Shown here piece after piece: positions 7,939-17,193 of a stretch of 64,000 nt of DNA. A program made the translations under genes and the position numbers. The stretch comes from Microbacterium sp. UFMG61 (GTDB lineage Bacteria; Actinomycetota; Actinomycetes; Actinomycetales; Microbacteriaceae): the NCBI RefSeq assembly GCF_015354505.1, contig NZ_JACAFP010000004.1:39432-103431 (forward strand), in the 5' to 3' direction. The notes under the pieces are model-generated. The model was not told the DNA's origin. It saw nothing but the letters and a program-made list of their open reading frames with translations, and searched no databases. Every line of letters starts with the position of its first letter. The first letter of the stretch is position 1.

Positions 7939-8478
7939 CGTCCGCACCATGAGCGGCACGACGCCGCGCACCCCGAGACGAACACCCCGCGCCCGCTCGG
8001 CGTCTCGCACCGCGCCGGCGAAGGACGCGACGACGGGGATCATCGTCAGTGCGAGCGAGAGCGTCATCGCCACGGCATCGACATCGACGCCCACGCGGCT
8101 CAGCGGACCGAGCCCCCGATACAGCACCGCGAGGAGGTCTCCCATGCGCGTCGTCATCGTTAGCAGCGAGGCGAGCAGCACGAGGGCGACGATGCGTGCG
8201 ACGCTGATCCAGGCGATGAGCGGTGACGCGAAGAACCACAGCGCGACACCGAGGATCAGCACGAGCCAACGCAACCGCCACACCTCGGCGCTGAAGGCGC
8301 GCACCGGAATGCGCGCGAGCAGATACAGACCACCGACGCCGAGCAGGGCCACGGCGATGCTCCCCGCGTCATGCGGATAGACCGACAGCACGATCGCCAG
8401 TGCGGCGAGCAGCGCGAGCTTCACGCCTGCCCCCATCCGATGCACGATGCTCGTGCCGCCTCGGTACTGCTGGATCAT
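7885..8478 (-). CDS. bioN: ECF transporter T component of the biotin system (BioN)
   Basis: A 197-residue membrane protein (EcfT/CbiQ family) that couples the ATPase to the substrate-binding subunit. It begins MIQQYRGGTSIVHRMGAG, the usual N terminus of BioN, followed by about five membrane helices. The coupling-helix motif ARG near DAERARGVRLG contacts the ATPase. Its ATG overlaps the stop of the ATPase gene (ATGA at 8475-8478), and it is third in bioY-bioM-bioN. Longer in-frame starts exist but would invade the ATPase gene. The 3' end overlaps the convergent acyltransferase gene. Confidence 0.88.
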   Translation of the reverse strand: MIQQYRGGTSIVHRMGAGVKLALLAALAIVLSVYPHDAGSIAVALLGVGGLYLLARIPVRAFSAEVWRLRWLVLILGVALWFFASPLIAWISVARIVALVLLASLLTMTTRMGDLLAVLYRGLGPLSRVGVDVDAVAMTLSLALTMIPVVASFAGAVRDAERARGVRLGVRGVVPLMVRTLRHADDVGDALAARGLV

Positions 8479-9167
8479 GCGCACAGAGCCAGGTATCGCG
8501 CGATGACGTCCTGCGGACGACCGGATGCCGCCAACGCACCACCCTCGAACAGCAGGGCGTGATCGCATCGCGCGGCGAGATCGAGGTCGTGCGTCACGAG
8601 GATCACCTGCGCGGGTGCCGCGAGAAGCAGATCGGCGATGCGACGCGCGTTGCGCAGATCGAGCAGAGTCGTCGGCTCGTCGGCGACGATCAGCATCGGC
8701 TCCGTGATGAGCACCGAGGCCAGAGCCAGCATCTGCTTCTGTCCGCCCGAGAGGTCGGATGCCGGAACATCCGCATGCTCGGCGAGGCCGTGCTCGGCCA
8801 GCACTGCCGCCACTCGCCGCTCCAGGTCGGCGCGAGGCGACCCGCGCAGCGAGAGAGCAAGGTCCTCGGCGGGCGTCGGCATGAGAATCTGCGACTGCGG
8901 GTCGGTGAACACGAAGCCGACACGACGGCGCAGAGCGGAGGTCTCCCGCCGCGTGTCGAGTCCGTGTACGCGCACCTGTCCTGCGGTCGGAAGGACGAGT
9001 CCGTTGAGGAGACGCGCGAACGTCGACTTTCCTGATCCGTTTGCCCCGATCACCGCGATCCTCGACGCCGTGAGATCGACACTGACGTCGCGGAGGATCA
9101 CGCGGCCGTCCCGCTCCACCGACACTCGGTCGAGCGCGACGTCGCGGGTCTGCGTCTCAGGCCGCAC
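8475..9167 (-). CDS. bioM: ECF transporter ATPase of the biotin system (BioM)
   Basis: A 230-residue ABC ATPase energising biotin uptake. Walker A is GANGSGKST, the Q loop is FTDPQSQI, the signature is LSGGQKQMLALASVL, Walker B is LIVADEPTTLLD and the switch His is in LVTHDLD. It sits between bioY and bioN with short overlaps. The GTG at 9167 overlaps the BioY stop by 11 bases. A longer start (GTG at 9209) would add 14 Pro-rich residues within bioY and is less likely. Confidence 0.88.
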   Translation of the reverse strand: MRPETQTRDVALDRVSVERDGRVILRDVSVDLTASRIAVIGANGSGKSTFARLLNGLVLPTAGQVRVHGLDTRRETSALRRRVGFVFTDPQSQILMPTPAEDLALSLRGSPRADLERRVAAVLAEHGLAEHADVPASDLSGGQKQMLALASVLITEPMLIVADEPTTLLDLRNARRIADLLLAAPAQVILVTHDLDLAARCDHALLFEGGALAASGRPQDVIARYLALCA

Positions 9168-9759
9168 GTGCCGAGGCGGCGGCGGCGGTGATCCGATCTC
9201 CGAACGCACGCGGGTAGGCGCGATTCAGCGCGAGGGCCAGCGCGGTCGCCGCGGCCGCCTTGAGCAGGTCCCCCGGCAGGAAGACGAGACTCGACAGAGC
9301 TGTCGGCAGCAGGTCGACTCCCAGCACGAGAGACTGCACCGGGATCCCGAAGAGGTACACCACGAGGATGCCTCCGGCCACCGTGGCGAGCAGGATCCGC
9401 CACCAGGTCAGGCGACCGGTGCGGACGATCAGTCCGACGACCACGACGCCGGCGATCCACCCGACGAGGTAACCGGCTGTCGGCCCCACGAACACCCCGA
9501 GGCCTCCCCGCCCACCTGCGAGCACGGGCAATCCGACCGCAGCGAGTGCAAGCACGAGCAGCACCGACAGCGGTGCGAGCCGCGGACCGAGAATCACCCC
9601 AGCGAGCATCACGCCGAGCGTCTGCGCCGTGATCGGCACACCGCCCGGAATCGGGACGGTGACCGTGCCGAGCACGGTGATGAGTGCCGCGAAGAGCGCG
9701 ACTCTCGCGAGGTCTCGGCCGAGGTCCCCCCGCTGCCTCCTGGTGTCCTGCAGAGCCAT
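9157..9759 (-). CDS. bioY: Biotin-binding S component BioY
   Basis: A 200-residue membrane protein of the BioY family, the substrate-capture subunit of the biotin ECF transporter. About six hydrophobic helices are seen, together with the family signature GGVPITAQTLGVMLAGVILGP and the FVGPTAGYLVGWI segment. It is the first gene of bioY-bioM-bioN and is divergent from a TetR regulator, with three operator-like repeats between them. Uptake of exogenous biotin under repressor control is the inferred role. Confidence 0.92.
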   Translation of the reverse strand: MALQDTRRQRGDLGRDLARVALFAALITVLGTVTVPIPGGVPITAQTLGVMLAGVILGPRLAPLSVLLVLALAAVGLPVLAGGRGGLGVFVGPTAGYLVGWIAGVVVVGLIVRTGRLTWWRILLATVAGGILVVYLFGIPVQSLVLGVDLLPTALSSLVFLPGDLLKAAAATALALALNRAYPRAFGDRITAAAASARAA

Positions 9760-9774
9760 CCGGACTTCCTTCCT

Positions 9775-9821
9775 GAACAGTGTTCTCGTGAACGGTGTTC
9801 ACTATACTGAGAACATGGTTC
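9775..9821. promoter_or_regulatory. Three BioQ-type operators (GAAC-N3-GTTC) and divergent promoters
   Basis: Three inverted repeats of one pattern lie between bioY and bioQ: GAAC-AGT-GTTC (9775-9785), GTGAAC-GGT-GTTCAC (9788-9802) and GAAC-ATG-GTTC (9811-9821). The last contains the bioQ start codon. The pattern matches the TGAAC-N3-GTTAC motif known for BioQ in corynebacteria. A -10 box TATACT (9803-9808) points toward bioQ, with its transcript start at about the ATG (leaderless); TATAGT on the other strand (9801-9806) could serve bioY. Confidence 0.7.
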
Positions 9822-10414
9822 CGGATCCCAACTCGACGAGACACGACCGCGACGGCGTCGCTCGCGTGGCGCTGCTGCTCCTCGACGAAGTGGGCCTCGC
9901 CGACCTGTCGATGCGGCGGATCGCCGGGAAGCTCGCGGTACAGCCGAGCGCTCTCTATTGGCACTTCGCCAGCAAGCAGGAGCTGCTCGCAGAACTCGCC
10001 GACCGCGTCACCGCGACGATCCCCCGCGATGACGCCGATCTCCTGACCACCGCGCGCGGCATCCGCGATGCGCTGTTCACCTACCGGGATGGGGCCGAGC
10101 TGGTTCTGAGCACCTATGCTCTCCGCCTCGGCTCGTCGCACGCTCAGTCCGCGCTCGAGTCAGCGCTGCGTCGCCAGGGCGCCACAGACGTCGAAGAGCG
10201 CGCGGTCGCACTCCTGCACTTCGTTCTCGGTCACGCGACACTCGTGCAGCAGCGCATGCACGCCGACAGCTATGGTGCAGCCCGCGCCGACGGAGCACAC
10301 GACATCACCGCCGGGCTCGACCGTGTCTTCGATCTCGGCGTTTCGGCGCTCGCAGGGGCTCCGATCGACGACGCGGTCAGCGCGGCGTCGACTCCGCCGC
10401 GTGACCCAGCCTGA
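9815..10414 (+). CDS. bioQ: TetR-family repressor of biotin genes (BioQ-like)
   Basis: A 199-residue TetR-family protein. The N-terminal helix-turn-helix reads ADLSMRRIAGKLAVQPSALYWHFASKQELLAELA, with the typical LYWHF signature, and is followed by an all-helical ligand/dimer domain. It is divergent from bioYMN and its start codon lies inside an operator-like repeat, so autorepression is likely. By analogy with corynebacterial BioQ it represses biotin uptake and synthesis genes. The ATG at 9815 is chosen since the -10 box ends seven bases before it; in-frame codons further upstream would run through the bioY promoter. The stop overlaps the convergent MFS gene by 38 bases. Confidence 0.85.
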   Translation: MVPDPNSTRHDRDGVARVALLLLDEVGLADLSMRRIAGKLAVQPSALYWHFASKQELLAELADRVTATIPRDDADLLTTARGIRDALFTYRDGAELVLSTYALRLGSSHAQSALESALRRQGATDVEERAVALLHFVLGHATLVQQRMHADSYGAARADGAHDITAGLDRVFDLGVSALAGAPIDDAVSAASTPPRDPA

Positions 10415-11747
10415 GGCCGGGCACGAACGCGAGGAGGACCAGCCCGAGGCAGAACGCGAAGACCACGCCGAAGGCATCCGCCTCGCCCCCGAGACTCGCG
10501 ACAGCCAGCCCCGCGAGCGCGATCACCACGGCGGATCCGGTGGAGTCCGAGATCGACAGAGCGGACGAGTTGAAGCCCTGATTCCCGTCATTCGAGTACG
10601 CGAGGGTGAGCACCGTGAGCCGCGGGTAGAGCAGTCCCATCCCACCCCCTGCAAATGCCCATCCGACCACGACGAGAAGCGGTGACACTCCCCACACCGC
10701 AGCCACGAGCACGCAGACCACGGCGATCAGCAGCAGCGACAGGCTGATGAGGGTGATGCGGGTGTTGCCGAGACGCTCTCCGAATCGTCCCTGCAACTGA
10801 GAGGCACCTGCCCAGGCGAAGGCTGCCAGCATGAGCGCGATGCCCGCCCAGGTCGCGGTGAAGCCGAATCGCTCCATCAGCAGGTACGGGATGTACGCCT
10901 CGGAGGCGAAGAACGCGCCGGCAGCGATCCCTCGCATCAGCACGACGCTGGGCAGGCCGCGACCGGCGCGGAGCGTGCGGCGGGGCAGAAGAGGCAGCAC
11001 GGCGACCGCGATCACCACCACCGCCCCGAGCGCCATCGGCCAGGCGAGTCGCACATCCAGCTCGGCGGTGAAGCCGATCAGCACGGCGAAGACGGCGACC
11101 ACGACAGCGAGGACCAGACGGACGACGAGCGCACGACGATCCTGCGGCTCACCATGCCCCAGATCGACGCCGCGCAGACGCACGGTGATCATCAGGAAGG
11201 CCACCGCCGTCAGTACGGCGACACCGAGGAACGCCCAGCGCCAATCGAGATACTCGGCCACCGCGCCCGCGAGGAAGGGTCCGATCATCGAGGGCACGAC
11301 CCAGGCGGCTGCGAACGCGGCGAACACCCGTCCGTGCAGGTGCGGCGGGTAGAGCCGGGCGACGACGACGTAGAGAGCGACGGTCTGCCCGCCCGCGCCG
11401 AGCCCCTGCACGAGACGACCGATCAGGAACTGATCCATCGAGAACGCGAGACCCGACAGCAGCAGGCCGGCGATGAACAGCGATACCGCGAGGTACAGCG
11501 CCCCACGCGGACCACGGGCGTCAGACCAGGCCCCGGCCGCCACCATGCCGATCACGCTGGTCGCCAGAGTGCCTGCGAACGCGACGGCATAGAGCGCCCG
11601 TCCGTCGAGCGCGTCGCTCACGATGGGCATCACCGTCGTGACGGCGAGTGCCTCGATCGCCGCGAGGAAGATCAGTGCGACAGCACCCGCGGTGACCCAG
11701 AGCCGTTCCCGGTCCCAGATCGATGGGACCGTCTGCGGCGTGGTCAT
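10377..11747 (-). CDS. MFS transporter (DHA2-like, multidrug-type)
   Basis: A 456-residue major facilitator with 12-14 predicted membrane helices. The loop after helix 2 reads GAWSDARGPRGALY, the MFS motif A equivalent, and helix 4 carries RLVQGLGAGGQ. No large soluble domain is present. An ATGA overlap with the stop of the aminotransferase gene indicates co-transcription. Substrates are unknown; related proteins export drugs or metabolites. Confidence 0.85.
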   Translation of the reverse strand: MTTPQTVPSIWDRERLWVTAGAVALIFLAAIEALAVTTVMPIVSDALDGRALYAVAFAGTLATSVIGMVAAGAWSDARGPRGALYLAVSLFIAGLLLSGLAFSMDQFLIGRLVQGLGAGGQTVALYVVVARLYPPHLHGRVFAAFAAAWVVPSMIGPFLAGAVAEYLDWRWAFLGVAVLTAVAFLMITVRLRGVDLGHGEPQDRRALVVRLVLAVVVAVFAVLIGFTAELDVRLAWPMALGAVVVIAVAVLPLLPRRTLRAGRGLPSVVLMRGIAAGAFFASEAYIPYLLMERFGFTATWAGIALMLAAFAWAGASQLQGRFGERLGNTRITLISLSLLLIAVVCVLVAAVWGVSPLLVVVGWAFAGGGMGLLYPRLTVLTLAYSNDGNQGFNSSALSISDSTGSAVVIALAGLAVASLGGEADAFGVVFAFCLGLVLLAFVPGLRLGHAAESTPR

Positions 11748-12898
11748 CGATGCACGAGCGAAGCGATGCGCTCGACGGCTTCTGTGATGATCTCCGGACT
11801 CGTGCCGAAGTTCAGGCGCACATACCCGGCGCCCTCCGCACCGAATGCCGGCCCGTAGTGCAGCGCGACCTTCGCATCCTTCAGGATCCGTCGCGCGGGA
11901 TTGTCGCCCCATCCGAGGCCGGACAGATCGATCCAGGCCAGGTAGCCCGCGTCGGGGATGCGGTAGCGCGCTGACGGCAGTCTCGCCGCGAGGAGGTCTT
12001 CGAGCAGAACACGATTCGCGTCGAGGGTGCGCAGCAGCCCATCGAGCCACGCGTCGCTCTCTTCCGAGAAGGCGGCGACGGAAGCGATGAGCCCGAACTG
12101 ACCGGTGCGCCACTCGACCTCGATCGGCAATCCTCGGACGACCGCCGTCGTGGCGTCGGATGCCGTGACCATGAGCGCGCACTTCAGCCCGGCGAGGTTG
12201 AAGGCCTTGCTCGCGCTCACCACCGCGTAGCCCACTCGTTCGGCGGCCTCGCCCGCGTCGAGGAACGGGGTGAAGCCTGCCCCGGGCTGCGCCAGTGGAG
12301 CGTGGATCTCGTCGGAGATGACCGTGGCTCCGAACTCATCGGCGATCTCGGCCAGCGCCGCGAGCGAGTCGCGACCGTGCACCGTGCCCGTCGGGTTGTG
12401 CGGATTGCAGAGCAGCATCGCAGTGGCACCGTCCACGAACGCTGCGCGGATGCCGTCGAGATCGAGCTCCCAGGCGGATCCCGTGTCCCGCAGGGGCACC
12501 CGCTCGGCCTCGGCACCGGCCTCGGCGACGAGGTCGTAGAACGGCGGATAGACCGGAGGCGTGACGACGACCCGCTCCCCCGGCTGCGTCACGCGGCGAA
12601 GGATCTCGACGATCCCCATGCTGACGTCAGCGGTGCTGCGCATGCGCGCCGGATCGACGTGCCAGCCGAACCGCCGCTCGGCGAACTCCGCATACGCGGA
12701 AGGCAGCGGCGTTCGCGATGCGATGTACCCGGTGTCCCCGGCCTCGACAGCGCGGTGCAGAGCGTCCGAGATCGCGGGCGCGAGGGGGAAGTCGGTCTCC
12801 GCGACGAAGAGCGGAAGCACATCGGCGGGGTACTCCCGCCACTTCTCGCTGCTCCGCTCGCGGAGCTCGGCCAGGGGCAGAGCCGTGACCTCGAGCAT
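11744..12898 (-). CDS. PLP-dependent aminotransferase, MalY/PatB type (probable C-S lyase)
   Basis: A 384-residue fold-type I PLP enzyme. It has the MalY/PatB start (KWREYPADVLPLFVAETDFPL), the NPHNPTG segment, the SDEIHAPL aspartate region and the PLP-lysine motif SASKAFNLAGLK. Relatives are cystathionine beta-lyases cleaving C-S bonds, some doubling as transcription modulators. The ATG at 12898 is two bases downstream of the SufT stop, so the gene reads as the tail of the suf cluster; a link to sulfur supply is possible but unproven. Aminotransferase activity on other substrates is the alternative. Confidence 0.82.
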   Translation of the reverse strand: MLEVTALPLAELRERSSEKWREYPADVLPLFVAETDFPLAPAISDALHRAVEAGDTGYIASRTPLPSAYAEFAERRFGWHVDPARMRSTADVSMGIVEILRRVTQPGERVVVTPPVYPPFYDLVAEAGAEAERVPLRDTGSAWELDLDGIRAAFVDGATAMLLCNPHNPTGTVHGRDSLAALAEIADEFGATVISDEIHAPLAQPGAGFTPFLDAGEAAERVGYAVVSASKAFNLAGLKCALMVTASDATTAVVRGLPIEVEWRTGQFGLIASVAAFSEESDAWLDGLLRTLDANRVLLEDLLAARLPSARYRIPDAGYLAWIDLSGLGWGDNPARRILKDAKVALHYGPAFGAEGAGYVRLNFGTSPEIITEAVERIASLVHR

Positions 12899-12900
12899 CC

Positions 12901-13230
12901 TCAGATCGCGAAGCCGAGCGCGCGCATCATGTCGCGACCGTCGTCGGTGATCTTCTCGGGACCCCACGGCGGCATCCACACCCAGTTGATGCGGAACCGG
13001 TCGACGACGCTGTCCAGAGCCTGCGCGGTCTGGTCTTCGAGCACGTCCGTCAGAGGGCAGCCTGCGCTGGTGAGCGTCATATGGATGACGAGAGCATCGT
13101 TCTCGTCATCCCATGCGAGGTCGTAGATGAGGCCGAGGTCGACGACGTTGATCCCGAGCTCCGGGTCCATGACGTCCTTGAGAGCCTCGGTGACCTCGTC
13201 ATACTTCTCGTCGGTGAGGGTGGCTGTCAT
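12901..13230 (-). CDS. sufT: Metal-sulfur cluster assembly factor SufT (DUF59/MIP18)
   Basis: A 109-residue single-domain DUF59 protein. Family landmarks are DVMDPELGINVVDLGLIYD, then MTLTSAGCPLTDVL with the conserved Cys, and the WMPPWGPEKIT ending. SufT aids Fe-S cluster maturation or transfer. It follows sufC by ten bases in the suf operon. Confidence 0.9.
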   Translation of the reverse strand: MTATLTDEKYDEVTEALKDVMDPELGINVVDLGLIYDLAWDDENDALVIHMTLTSAGCPLTDVLEDQTAQALDSVVDRFRINWVWMPPWGPEKITDDGRDMMRALGFAI

Positions 13231-13240
13231 GCGAATCAGC

Positions 13241-14011
<771 letters not shown>

Positions 14012-14338
14012 TCAGACTTCCTTCGTCACAGTCGGGTCGATGAGCACGTCGTCGCCGTCGATCTCGACGACGTAGACCGGAACGGGCTCATAAGCGGGGA
14101 GATTCTGGGGCTTGCCGGTGAGCAGCGAGAACGCGGAGCCGTGGGCCCAGCACTCCACCGTGTCACCCTCGACGAAGCCCTCGGCGAGAGAGATGTCGCC
14201 GTGCGTGCAGGTGTCTCCGATGGCGTGGATGACGCCCTCGGAGTCCTTGATCACGGTGATCGGCACGCCGTTCGGCTCCACCCGGATCGGGGTGTCGAGC
14301 TCGAGCTCGGCGACACCGCAGACGCGCTCGGCGGTCAT
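14012..14338 (-). CDS. Rieske-type [2Fe-2S] ferredoxin in suf operon
   Basis: A 108-residue Rieske protein with cluster ligands CTHGD and, about 16 residues later, CWAHG (CxH...CxxH). It resembles bacterial biphenyl-dioxygenase-type or NirD-like Rieske ferredoxins. It lies between sufD and sufC with an ATGA overlap to sufD, so it is made with the scaffold; it may deliver electrons during cluster assembly or be a client. Confidence 0.88.
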   Translation of the reverse strand: MTAERVCGVAELELDTPIRVEPNGVPITVIKDSEGVIHAIGDTCTHGDISLAEGFVEGDTVECWAHGSAFSLLTGKPQNLPAYEPVPVYVVEIDGDDVLIDPTVTKEV

Positions 14339-15540
14339 GCATCCACCTCGGCGAGCTCGGTCTCGATCGCGGCGAGAAGCTCCTGCTCCAGCGCCGGGAT
14401 ACCCAGGCGCTGGACGATGTCGGTGAGGAACCCGAGCACGACGAGTCGGCGCGCTTCCTCTTCGGAGATGCCACGAGCCTGCAGGTAGAACAGCTGCTCG
14501 TCGTCGAAACGACCGGTCGCGCTCGCGTGGCCGGCACCGAGGATGTCTCCGGTCTCGATCTCGAGGTTCGGGATCGAGTCGGCGCGCGCGCCCTCGGTGA
14601 GCACCAGGTTGCGGTTCGCCTCGTACGAGTCGGTGCCGGTCGCGTCGGCGCCGATCAGCACGTCGCCGATCCAGACGCTGTGCGCGCCCTCGCCCTGGAG
14701 CGCACCCTTGTAGAGCACGTCGCCCTTGGTGTGCGGACCCTTGTGGTGCAGGTAGACCTGGCTCTCGAGGTGCTGCCCGGCGTCGGCGTACGACAGACCG
14801 TAGAGGTAGCCCTCGGATCCGGCGCCCGCGAGTTCGACGCTCGGGTTCACGCGCACGACGCCGCCGCCGAAGCTGATGACGAAATGCTTGAGAGTGGCAT
14901 CCGCGTCGACCCGAGCCTGGTGAGCCGAGGTGTGCACGGCCTGGTCCTGCCACTGCTGCAGGCTGATGACGGTGAGCTTCGCTCCGTCACGGACGATGAT
15001 CTCGACGTTCTGCGAGTACTGCGCGGCACCGGTGTGCTGCAGCACGACGGTGGCCGAGCTGTGCTCGAGCGCCTCGATCACGATGTGGGCGTCGGAGCGC
15101 AGGTCGGCACCGAGACCGTCGATCGAGACGAGGATCGGCTCGGCGACCTCTTCTTCGCGCGGAATGCGGATGTGCAGTGCCTCGGCAGACCCCTGCCATG
15201 CGACGGCGGCGGTGATGTCCTCCGCGAGGAAGACCTCACCGCGGGGTGCGTCACCGGGGGCCAGGGGCGCAGACACGTACTGCTGTCCGGCGCCGAACGT
15301 GTAGCTCACGCCCTCAGCGGAGCCGGCGACCTCGAAGAGCGGCGCGAGCTTCGCGACGGGCGTGTGCTTCCAGTTGACCTCGCGACCGGTCGGCGCACCG
15401 AAATCCGCCGGCTCGAAGGAATGCGGGCGCTCGGAACGCGTCTGCACCGGAACGAATCCGGCGTCCGCGACCTGCGCGGCCGGGTCGACATGCGCGCTCG
15501 AATGATGCGACGCCGTCGGCGTCGTCGTCTGGGCCGTCAT
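14335..15540 (-). CDS. sufD: Fe-S cluster assembly protein SufD
   Basis: A 401-residue SufB/SufD-fold protein, the non-catalytic partner of SufB in the scaffold. The C-terminal core has HHKGPHTKGDVLYKGALQG, ANRNLVLTEGARADSIPNLEIE and AGHASATGRFDDEQLFYLQARGI, with the conserved His used for cluster assembly. It lies a single base after sufB. Sequence similarity to SufB is visible in the last third. Confidence 0.93.
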   Translation of the reverse strand: MTAQTTTPTASHHSSAHVDPAAQVADAGFVPVQTRSERPHSFEPADFGAPTGREVNWKHTPVAKLAPLFEVAGSAEGVSYTFGAGQQYVSAPLAPGDAPRGEVFLAEDITAAVAWQGSAEALHIRIPREEEVAEPILVSIDGLGADLRSDAHIVIEALEHSSATVVLQHTGAAQYSQNVEIIVRDGAKLTVISLQQWQDQAVHTSAHQARVDADATLKHFVISFGGGVVRVNPSVELAGAGSEGYLYGLSYADAGQHLESQVYLHHKGPHTKGDVLYKGALQGEGAHSVWIGDVLIGADATGTDSYEANRNLVLTEGARADSIPNLEIETGDILGAGHASATGRFDDEQLFYLQARGISEEEARRLVVLGFLTDIVQRLGIPALEQELLAAIETELAEVDA

Positions 15541-15541
15541 C

Positions 15542-16960
15542 TCAGCCGACCGATCCTTCCATGCCCATCTCGATGAGCTTGTTCAATTCCATCGCGTACT
15601 CCATGGGCAGCTCTCGAGCGATCGGCTCGATGAAGCCGCGCACGATCATCGCCATCGCCTCGTCCTCGGGCATGCCACGGGACTGCAGGTAGAAGAGCTG
15701 CTCCTCGCTGACCTTCGAGACCGTGGCCTCGTGGCCGAGCTGCACGTCGTCGACGCGGATGTCGATCGCCGGGTAGGTGTCGGAGCGCGACTTGGTGTCG
15801 ACGAGCAGGGCGTCACAGCGCACGGTGTTCGCGGAGTGGTGCGCGTTCGCGTCCACTCGCACCTCGCCGCGGTATCCGGCTCGTCCGCCGCCACGCGCGA
15901 TCGACTTCGAGACGATCGACGACTGCGTGTACGGAGCCATGTGGATCATCTTCGCGCCGGCATCCTGGTGCTGGCCGGGGCCCGCGAAGGCCACCGAGAG
16001 GGTCTCGCCCTTGGCGTGCTCGCCCATCAGGTAGATCGACGGGTACTTCATCGTCACCTTGGAGCCGATGTTGCCGTCGACCCACTCCATCGTCGCACCC
16101 TCGTGCGCAACCGCACGCTTGGTGACGAGGTTGTAGACGTTGTTCGACCAGTTCTGGATCGTCGTGTACCGAACGCGGGCGTTCTTCTTCACGATGATCT
16201 CGACGACGGCCGAGTGCAGCGAGTCCGACTTGTAGATCGGAGCGGTGCAGCCCTCGATGTAGTGGACGTAGCTGTCCTCGTCGGCGATGATCAGGGTCCG
16301 CTCGAACTGGCCCATGTTCTCGGTGTTGATGCGGAAGTACGCCTGCAGCGGGATCTCGACGTGCACGCCCTTGGGAACGTAGACGAACGAGCCGCCCGAC
16401 CAGACGGCGGTGTTCAGCGCGGCGAACTTGTTGTCGCCGGCCGGGATCACGGTGCCGAAGTACTCCTCGAAGAACTCGGGGTGCTCGCGCAGAGCCGTGT
16501 CGGTGTCCATGAAGATGACACCCTGCTCTTCGAGGTCCTCGCGGATCTGGTGGTACACCACCTCGGACTCGTACTGAGCCGCGACGCCGGCCACGAGACG
16601 CTGGCGTTCGGCCTCGGGGATGCCGAGGCGCTCGTACGTCTCACGGATCTCGGCAGGCAGGTCCTCCCAGGACTGCGCCTGCTTCTCCGTGGAGCGCACG
16701 AAGTACTTGATGTTGTCGAAGTCGATCTCGCTGAGGTCTGCACCCCACGTCGGCATCGGCTTGCGTCCGAAGAGCTGGTATCCCTTGAGACGGGTCTTCA
16801 GCATCCATTCGGGCTCGTGCTTGAGCGCCGAGATCCCGCGGACCACCTCTTCGGAGATTCCGCGCTTGGCGATGGCTCCGGCAGCATCCTCATCATGCCA
16901 TCCGAATTCGTACACCCCCAGGCCATCGAGCTCCGGGCGGTCGATCAGCACATCCGACAT
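15542..16960 (-). CDS. sufB: Fe-S cluster assembly scaffold SufB
   Basis: A 472-residue scaffold protein on which clusters are built from sulfide and iron. The sequence has the SufB landmarks [60 protein letters not shown] with the conserved Cys, and [20 protein letters not shown]. The ATG at 16960 has GAGGAG eight bases upstream; a GTG one codon earlier is possible. It is first in sufB-sufD-Rieske-sufC-sufT. No sufR-like regulator, cysteine desulfurase SufS or SufU lies in this cluster. Confidence 0.95.
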   Translation of the reverse strand: MSDVLIDRPELDGLGVYEFGWHDEDAAGAIAKRGISEEVVRGISALKHEPEWMLKTRLKGYQLFGRKPMPTWGADLSEIDFDNIKYFVRSTEKQAQSWEDLPAEIRETYERLGIPEAERQRLVAGVAAQYESEVVYHQIREDLEEQGVIFMDTDTALREHPEFFEEYFGTVIPAGDNKFAALNTAVWSGGSFVYVPKGVHVEIPLQAYFRINTENMGQFERTLIIADEDSYVHYIEGCTAPIYKSDSLHSAVVEIIVKKNARVRYTTIQNWSNNVYNLVTKRAVAHEGATMEWVDGNIGSKVTMKYPSIYLMGEHAKGETLSVAFAGPGQHQDAGAKMIHMAPYTQSSIVSKSIARGGGRAGYRGEVRVDANAHHSANTVRCDALLVDTKSRSDTYPAIDIRVDDVQLGHEATVSKVSEEQLFYLQSRGMPEDEAMAMIVRGFIEPIARELPMEYAMELNKLIEMGMEGSVG

Positions 16961-17090
16961 CACACACTCTCCTCACAGGTCCCAAAACGGTGTAATCCGC
17001 CCCGACACACCTGATCCCCGTCGAGTCTGCGGGAGCGGGTGCCGTTGGTGGGCCCTCATCACCGGCGCTTCCATCGCGCCTAAACTGTTA

Positions 17091-17121
17091 GTGATGGTGC
17101 AGCGCGGTCAGCGCTCATCAC
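17091..17121. promoter_or_regulatory. Nested inverted repeat between sufB and ctaA
   Basis: In the divergent sufB/ctaA spacer, outer arms GTGATG (17091-17096) and CATCAC (17116-17121) enclose a perfect inner pair AGCGC-GGTCA-GCGCT (17101-17115). A weak -10-like TAAACT (17081-17086) lies just before it on the plus strand, so the hairpin could be in the ctaA leader RNA or serve as an operator. Confidence 0.35.
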
Positions 17122-17193
17122 AACAATCCGATTCTACAGGTTCCGCCTGAAGACAGGGCCGCTCGCCGTGTCCGCCGCGGTTCGGAGAGACTT

